Source: Chthoniobacter flavus (GTDB lineage: Bacteria > Verrucomicrobiota > Verrucomicrobiia > Chthoniobacterales > Chthoniobacteraceae). Taken from it: a stretch of DNA of 39,827 nt. A program made the translations under genes and the position numbers. Within the stretch, counting starts at the first letter, position 1; every line of letters begins with the position of its first letter. Below the pieces are notes generated by a model. It saw only the letters and a program-made list of their open reading frames with translations, made no database searches and was not told the DNA's origin. The stretch is taken from contig CAMAUX010000053.1 of the NCBI GenBank assembly GCA_945861435.1, positions 1 through 39,827 of the forward strand, given 5' to 3'. Shown in pieces: positions 35,849-39,827 of the stretch.

Positions 35849-36687
35849 ACCATCCACACTCCAACGGTCCTGAAGGCGCCCATGGAGACCATGGAGCCCC
35901 TCACGATCACGCCCACCAACCTCATGGCGACCACGTCTGCTGGGGCGGCGGCGGCTGCGGCCACGGGCATGCCCACCGTCTCGAAGTGCGCTCCCTCCGC
36001 GTCCGTTACCGCGAGGTGCTCGCCCTCGAAGACGTCAGCTTCGCCACCGAATGCGGACGCAGCCTCGCACTCATCGGCCCCAACGGCGCAGGCAAAAGCA
36101 CCCTCCTCAAAAGCCTCGCCGGACTCCTCACGCTCGACGCCGGCTCCATCCTCTGGCGCGGACAACCCCTCACCGGCAAAAGCCACGAAATCGCCTACCT
36201 GCCCCAGCGCGGCGACGTCGACTGGAACTTCCCTCTCACCGTCCGCGCACTCGTCGAAATGGGCCGTTACCCCAACCTCGGCTGGTGGCGCAAATTCTCC
36301 GGACACGATGCCGACATCGTCCTGCGCGCACTCACCGCCATGGACCTCCTCGACCTCCAAGACCGCCAGATCAGCGCCCTCTCCGGCGGCCAGCAGCAGC
36401 GCGCCTTCATCGCACGCGCACTCGCACAGGAAGCGCACGTCCTCCTTCTCGACGAACCCTTCACCGGCCTCGATCAGCCCGCTCAGGAAAACCTCTCCAA
36501 CCTCTTCCGCGACCTCACTCGCGAAGGCCGCCTCCTCATCGCAAGCCACCACGACCTGCGCACCGTCGAAAACCACTTCGACGACGTCCTCCTTCTGCGC
36601 CGCCGCCAGATCGCCTTCGGCCCCGTCGCCGAATCCTTCACCAAGGCGAACCTCGCCCAGACCTACGAAGCCACCGCCACCGCATGA
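35842..36687 (+). CDS. znuC: Metal ABC transporter ATPase with His-rich N-terminal tail, ZnuC-like
   Basis: A 281-aa ATPase that drives the permease encoded by the next gene. The ABC core is complete: GPNGAGKST (Walker A), ALSGGQQQRAFIARAL (signature), VLLLDEPFTGLD (Walker B) and ASHHD (switch His). Before it is an unusual tail of about 45 residues rich in His, Asp and Gly (HGDHGAPHDHAHQPHGDH, CGHGHAH) with a Cys pair, which looks like a cytoplasmic zinc sensor or sink. It begins at ATG 35842 inside the preceding gene (ATGGTGA overlap) and ends in an ATGA overlap with the permease gene. Confidence 0.9.
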   Translation: MVNHPHSNGPEGAHGDHGAPHDHAHQPHGDHVCWGGGGCGHGHAHRLEVRSLRVRYREVLALEDVSFATECGRSLALIGPNGAGKSTLLKSLAGLLTLDAGSILWRGQPLTGKSHEIAYLPQRGDVDWNFPLTVRALVEMGRYPNLGWWRKFSGHDADIVLRALTAMDLLDLQDRQISALSGGQQQRAFIARALAQEAHVLLLDEPFTGLDQPAQENLSNLFRDLTREGRLLIASHHDLRTVENHFDDVLLLRRRQIAFGPVAESFTKANLAQTYEATATA

Positions 36688-37541
36688 GCACGGACCTGCC
36701 CTCCCTCACGGATTTCCTCGCCGAACCCGTCGCCCGCCGCGCCCTGCTCGCCTGCGTTCTCATCGGCTTTGCCAACGGCTTCGTCAGCGCCTTCGTGGTC
36801 CTGCGCAAATCCGCCCTCAAAGTCGGCACCCTCTCGCACGCCCTGCTTCCGGGCATCGCGCTCGCAGTCCTTCTCGTCGGCCTCACCCAATGGAGCGCAC
36901 TGGCGGGCGCACTCTTCGCCGCCATGCTCGTGGGCCTCGGCTCCATCTTCCTCTCGCGTTCCTCCCGCCTCGACCAGGACACCTCGATGGGAATCCTCTA
37001 CACCACAGCATTTGCGGCCGGTTATCTCGTCCTCACCCAGCTCAACATCCGCCAGAAGCTCGATGAATGGCTCTTCGGCAGCATCGTCGGAATGGCCGAC
37101 ACCGACCTCTGGATCGCCTTCGCCATCAGCGCACTCGCCGTCCTCACCCTCACCGCCCTCCAACGCCCGCTGCTCATCTACCTCTTCGAACCCCACATCG
37201 CCGCGAGCCTCGGCGTGCCCGTCCGCTTCCTGAACTACGCCACCTTCGCCATCACCATCCTCGTCCTCATCTCCTCCCTCCAAGCCGTGGGCTGCATCCT
37301 CAGCGTCGGCCTCATGGTCGCGCCTGCAGCCACCGTCTTTCTCCTCACCAACAACGCGCGCGCCCTCTTCTGGGGCGGCGGTATCATCGGCGCACTCGGC
37401 TCCGTGGCCGCCTTCTTCCTCAGTTACCCACTGGGCTGGTCTGTGAGTGCCACCATCATCGTCGTTCTCGGCGCCCTCTTCCTTCTGGCCTTCATCTTCA
37501 GCCCTCGTTACGGCCTCTTCAGCAGCCGCAGACGCTCCTGA
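36684..37541 (+). CDS. znuB: Metal ABC transporter permease, ZnuB/ABC-3 family
   Basis: A 285-aa inner-membrane protein with about eight hydrophobic helices. The ABC-3 blocks are clear: FVVLRKSALKVGTLSHALLPG (the SHALLPG loop contacts the ATPase), DTSMGILYTTAFAAGYL, LFGSIVGM, LQAVGCILSVGLMVAPAAT. It ends in a basic tail (SSRRRS). It forms the channel for the metal delivered by the periplasmic binding protein. Start ATG 36684 overlaps the ATPase stop by 4 nt. Zinc is favoured from the operon context, manganese possible. Last gene of the operon; 47 nt to the glycosylase gene. Confidence 0.9.
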   Translation: MSTDLPSLTDFLAEPVARRALLACVLIGFANGFVSAFVVLRKSALKVGTLSHALLPGIALAVLLVGLTQWSALAGALFAAMLVGLGSIFLSRSSRLDQDTSMGILYTTAFAAGYLVLTQLNIRQKLDEWLFGSIVGMADTDLWIAFAISALAVLTLTALQRPLLIYLFEPHIAASLGVPVRFLNYATFAITILVLISSLQAVGCILSVGLMVAPAATVFLLTNNARALFWGGGIIGALGSVAAFFLSYPLGWSVSATIIVVLGALFLLAFIFSPRYGLFSSRRRS

Positions 37542-37588
37542 TCCGCTGCCGCCCCACATCCCGGCACCATCCTCCACCCAAGGACACC

Positions 37589-38218
37589 GTGACCCGCACC
37601 GCCCTCAAGCTCCTCGCAAAAAACGATCCCTCACTCGGCGCCCTCATCACACGCGTCGGCCGCTGCAAGCTTGCCCCCGAGCCCGAACGCCAGCCCTTCG
37701 AGTCCCTCGTGCGCGCCGTCGCACACCAGCAACTCCACGCGCGTGCCGCCGCCCGCATCCTCGAGCGCTTTCTCGCCCTCTTCACCGGCTCGCGCTTTCC
37801 CACCGCCCGTGCGCTCGGCTCCGTGTCGGATGAACAACTGCGCGCCGCGGGCTTCTCCGCCTCCAAAACCGCCGCACTGCGCGACATCGCCTCCAAATCT
37901 CTCGAGGGCATCATCCCCAGACGCGCCCAACTCGCGAAACTCCAAGACGAAGCCATCATCGAACGTCTTGTCACCGTCCGCGGCGTCGGCCGCTGGACCG
38001 CCGAGATGCTCCTCATCTTCCAACTCGGCAGACCCGACGTCCTGCCCGTCGACGACTTTGGTGTGCGCAACGGCTTCCGCATCGCCTTCGGCCTCCCTGC
38101 CATGCCCAAGCCCGCCGAAGTCCGTGCACGCGGCGAACTCTGGCGCCCCCACCGCACCACCGCTGCCTGGTACCTCTGGCGCGCCGCAGACGCCGCCAGC
38201 GTACCGCAGGAAATCTGA
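37589..38218 (+). CDS. DNA-3-methyladenine glycosylase, AlkA/HhH-GPD family
   Basis: A 209-aa base-excision repair enzyme that removes alkylated purines. ESLVRAVAHQQLHARAAARI is the entry helix of the family, VRGVGRWTAEMLLIF (residues 130-144) is the helix-hairpin-helix, and PVDDFGVRNGF carries the catalytic Asp (Asp155 or Asp156). There is no N-terminal AlkA domain, so it is the short form common outside enterobacteria. Start GTG 37589 with AAGGA just upstream (4-nt spacing, short). A 96-bp fragment of a near-identical gene lies at 39224-39319. No Fe-S Cys cluster is seen, in contrast to Nth/MutY. Confidence 0.87.
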   Translation: MTRTALKLLAKNDPSLGALITRVGRCKLAPEPERQPFESLVRAVAHQQLHARAAARILERFLALFTGSRFPTARALGSVSDEQLRAAGFSASKTAALRDIASKSLEGIIPRRAQLAKLQDEAIIERLVTVRGVGRWTAEMLLIFQLGRPDVLPVDDFGVRNGFRIAFGLPAMPKPAEVRARGELWRPHRTTAAWYLWRAADAASVPQEI

Positions 38219-38299
38219 GCCGCCCCCAGACTCTGCGCGAAAGGATACGCGATGTCCGCGCAATCCTCGGGAAATCAGGGGTACGCGCACTCGTCGGTG

Positions 38300-38408
38300 T
38301 ACGAGTAGGAGTAAGAAGCCGGGGAACTGCGCGGCAAAGCTCTTACTCTAACTCTTACTCTTACTCTTACTCTTACTCTTACTCTTACTCTTACTCTTAC
38401 TTCTTACT
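38300..38408. repeat. Hexanucleotide repeat locus 2 (GAGTAA arm facing TCTTAC array)
   Basis: Ten TCTTAC units (one TCTAAC) run from 38341 to 38400, followed by a slipped unit to 38408. A short arm GAGTAAGA at 38309-38316, within TACGAGTAGGAGTAAGAAGC, can pair with TCTTACTC at 38341-38348. Flanks are GC-rich. It lies between the glycosylase gene and the convergent vapC gene and uses the same hexamer as 8088-8300. The region 38219-38479 holds nothing else. Confidence 0.9.
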
Positions 38409-38479
38409 CCCACTTCTACTCCCGCCCCTGCAGGCCAACCCTCTCTGCTCCCACCCATCGTCAGCCTTCGGCGAGGGCT

Positions 38480-38845
38480 TTAATGATCTAAATAAGAAAC
38501 GCCCAATTCTTGGGCGGCATCATCCAGACGGCGATCCCTGGACCACAAACGATTTCCAGAAAGGCGCGCTGCGACCAGTATTTGAATATCTCTCCAGCCG
38601 ATCCCCCGTCCGTAAAGCCGGTGGGTTTCAATAAATTGCATACACTCGTCTGCCGTGCCGACCTGAACCTTTGGCAGAAAACGCAAGGCAGCCAGAGTTT
38701 TGGACCGGTCCAGGAGATTCCCCGTCGCAAGTTCCCCCAGAATCACGGGATGGATTGCAATAAGACCCTTCTGGAGGATTTGTGCAAAACGAGGGAGTCC
38801 GTGGCGGAAGTGGTAAATCCAAACGGAAGTATCTGCGAGAATCAC
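38480..38845 (-). CDS. vapC: VapC toxin, PIN-domain ribonuclease
   Basis: A 121-aa PIN-domain protein. The acidic catalytic set is visible: Asp5 in MILADTSVWIYHF, Glu in VILGELATGNLL, Asp in GWRDIQILVAARL and Asp in WSRDRRLDDAA. VapC toxins cleave tRNA or rRNA and are held inactive by the paired VapB. Its ATG (38843-38845) overlaps the vapB stop by four bases, which is the usual translational coupling. Full length, with all catalytic residues, so probably functional. Confidence 0.93.
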   Translation of the reverse strand: MILADTSVWIYHFRHGLPRFAQILQKGLIAIHPVILGELATGNLLDRSKTLAALRFLPKVQVGTADECMQFIETHRLYGRGIGWRDIQILVAARLSGNRLWSRDRRLDDAAQELGVSYLDH

Positions 38846-39048
38846 TTCGCGTGGGATTTCTCAGACCGAGTCCGTTTTGGGATCTCTAACAAGGGCATCT
38901 GCCCCCCCAGCGCTGCCAGTCTCCGAGACGCTTCGCGTTCGACGAGCGCTTCCAAGCCCATTCTCACCAGCGCTGTTTTTTCAGTTTCGCCAGTGTACTC
39001 GCCAGCCAGAGCAAGTAACGACCCATCGATGTTGAGTGTCGTCCTCAT
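38842..39048 (-). CDS. vapB: VapB antitoxin
   Basis: A 68-aa antitoxin starting MRTTLNIDGSLLALAGEYTG, which fits the ribbon-helix-helix-like VapB family, followed by KTALVRMGLEALVEREASRRLAALGG and a C-terminal toxin-wrapping tail (PLLEIPKRTRS). It binds and inhibits VapC and represses its own promoter. ATG 39048 matches homologues; ATG 39054 or TTG 39057 would add two or three residues. The start lies in a pair of 10-bp direct repeats (39047-39066). Confidence 0.92.
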   Translation of the reverse strand: MRTTLNIDGSLLALAGEYTGETEKTALVRMGLEALVEREASRRLAALGGQMPLLEIPKRTRSEKSHAK

Positions 39049-39066
39049 ATGCATCAATATGCATGA
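39047..39066. promoter_or_regulatory. Candidate VapB operator: tandem ATATGCATSA repeats
   Basis: ATATGCATCA (39047-39056) and ATATGCATGA (39057-39066) sit back to back, one helical turn apart, each with a palindromic ATGCAT. They overlap the vapB start, as expected for autorepression. Low GC compared with surroundings. Confidence 0.5.
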
Positions 39067-39223
39067 TTCAGATGCCTTGCGTCAATTTTCGACACGGGAA
39101 AATAGACTCAGCGGGCAAATCCCGCCCCCCTGATTTGTGGAGCCACTCTCGTTTGGTATGCAGAGCCCAGCGAAAGTGCATTTGCCTTCTCTTGGTCCAC
39201 GGATGCGATCGGATTCAGGCTGC

Positions 39224-39319
39224 CGTCCTGCCCGTCGACGACTTCGGTGTCCGCAACGGCTTCCGCATCGCATTCGGCCTCCCTGCCATGCCCAAGCCCG
39301 CCGAAGTCCGCGCACGCGG
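39224..39319 (+). pseudogene. 96-bp fragment of an AlkA-type glycosylase gene
   Basis: Aligns with 38038-38133 of the intact glycosylase gene with four mismatches (TTT/TTC, GTG/GTC, GCC/GCA, CGT/CGC). All four are synonymous third-position changes, so the source gene was still under protein-level selection after it split from the resident gene. The fragment covers the catalytic segment VLPVDDFGVRNGF and ends at RARG. Both ends are abrupt. It is in a different reading frame from the adhesin fragment that follows, so no fusion protein results. Confidence 0.85.
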
Positions 39320-39597
39320 TGGTGAAGTGGAACAGCTTTGATGTCGGCAGCGACGCCAGCGTCAACTTCCAGCAACCGGGCTCGGACTCCGTCACGCTGA
39401 ACCGCGTGCTCTCCAGCAACCCCAGCGAGATCTTCGGCAAGATCACCGCCAAGGGGCAGGTCTTCATCACCAACCCCAACGGCGTCACCTTCGGCCGGAG
39501 CTCCTCCGTGGAAGTCGGCGGCCTCGTCGCCACCACCCACCACATCAGCGACGCCGACTTCATGGCGGGCCTCACCACCTTCTCGCGCAAGGGCGCT
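39319..39597 (+). pseudogene. Fragment of a two-partner-secretion exoprotein (filamentous haemagglutinin N-terminal domain)
   Basis: About 93 codons that read as the TPS domain: VVKWNSFDVGSDASVNFQQP, SVTLNRVLSSNPSEIFGKI, GQVFITNPNGVTFGRSS, VGGLVATTHHISDADFMAGL. The NPNGV motif is diagnostic of the haemagglutination activity domain that guides secretion through a TpsB pore. The start, signal peptide and the rest of the protein are missing; the 5' end abuts the glycosylase fragment and the 3' end stops near 39597, where unrelated DNA begins. Confidence 0.85.
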
Positions 39598-39827
39598 AAC
39601 CCGCATAAATCACGGCGTGCGAGTTTGGGGTCAGTAATTTCAGATTTGGGTGGGGGCGCGGCCTTGGCGTGACGCGATCAGGCGCCGCTGCGCGGTGATG
39701 ACCGGGTTTTCTCGCTCTGTTGGCAGATTTGGAAGGCGCGGAGCAGCCTTTCTTCCACCTCGAGGGCAGGACGTTCCACGGTCATCGATGATGGCCGTTC
39801 TTTCGCTGACTTTTGACTGCGCCGGTC
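39598..39827. other. Unidentified DNA interrupting the adhesin fragment, possible insertion-sequence end
   Basis: Homology to the adhesin stops at about 39597 and sequence of a different character follows, including TAACCCGCATAAATCACG at the border. A minus-strand frame is open from the window edge to a stop near 39677 (it includes EVEERLLRAFQICQQ), which could be the C-terminus of a transposase, but I do not recognise it. No terminal inverted repeat can be confirmed because the other end is outside the window. Confidence 0.3.

Noticed and set aside
38341-38400. CRISPR-like array
   Set aside because: The units are 6-bp perfect repeats with no spacers and no cas genes nearby.
39247-39672. A 141-residue protein made of glycosylase and adhesin sequence
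   Set aside because: The glycosylase fragment is in a different frame from the adhesin part, and the 3' end is unrelated DNA, so this is a chance open frame over two fragments.

Overview
The window is GC-rich chromosomal DNA from a Gram-negative bacterium, most likely a member of Verrucomicrobiota, with Planctomycetota as the next best guess. The main reason is a gene set that is largely confined to these groups: two large secreted proteins with a planctomycete-type cytochrome (PSCyt1) domain plus DUF1549 and DUF1553, each paired with a Tat-exported DUF1501 protein, together with a DUF1080 protein, a ThuA-domain protein, a secreted TIM-barrel isomerase-like protein and a sulfatase. Most start codons are preceded by C-rich pyrimidine leaders rather than Shine-Dalgarno sequences. 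The assignment is inferred from gene content only; there is no rRNA or other phylogenetic marker apart from housekeeping genes.

Layout. 0.3-6.6 kb is mostly housekeeping: SufU Fe-S scaffold (-), an ankyrin-repeat/L,D-transpeptidase fusion (+), an MFS transporter and RibD (-), and RmuC (+). 6.6-11.3 kb carries a sulfatase, a hexanucleotide repeat locus, a small secreted coiled-coil protein, about 1.2 kb of gene-poor repeat-bearing DNA, and an orphan membrane-anchored HExxH protein. 11.3-19.0 kb is a glycan or glycoside catabolic locus (DUF1080, PSCyt1/DUF1549/DUF1553, DUF1501, ThuA, and a convergent isomerase-like gene). After a membrane TPR protein and a REP-like repeat region, 20.3-26.6 kb is a minus-strand operon led by an IclR regulator: iclR, then PSCyt1/LamG/DUF1553, then DUF1501. 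A 40-bp dyad with an IclR-type core overlaps the regulator's own start codon. 26.8-32.4 kb has DUF2071, RecG, a secreted beta-lactamase-fold hydrolase and a sialidase. 32.4-33.0 kb encodes a secreted protein made of six FRDATGRI repeats.

33.2-37.5 kb is a compact metal (probably zinc) uptake operon: outer-membrane beta-barrel, periplasmic binding protein, an unrecognised 161-aa His-containing exported protein, an ATPase with an unusual His-rich N-terminal tail, and a permease. It is followed by an AlkA-type DNA glycosylase gene, a second copy of the hexanucleotide repeat locus, and a vapBC toxin-antitoxin pair. The last 0.6 kb is a junkyard: a 96-bp fragment of a second AlkA-type gene joined to a fragment of a two-partner-secretion adhesin, which is itself cut off by unidentified DNA that may be the end of a mobile element.

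How the genes fit together. The two cytochrome/DUF1501 clusters, sulfatase, sialidase and ThuA/DUF1080/isomerase genes point to secreted breakdown of complex, sulfated or sialylated glycans, with cytochrome-linked steps of unknown chemistry. The best candidates for undescribed biology are the 11.3-19.0 kb locus, the IclR-controlled cytochrome operon, the 161-aa protein of the metal operon, and the paired hexanucleotide loci. No tRNA, rRNA, CRISPR array or prophage was seen.
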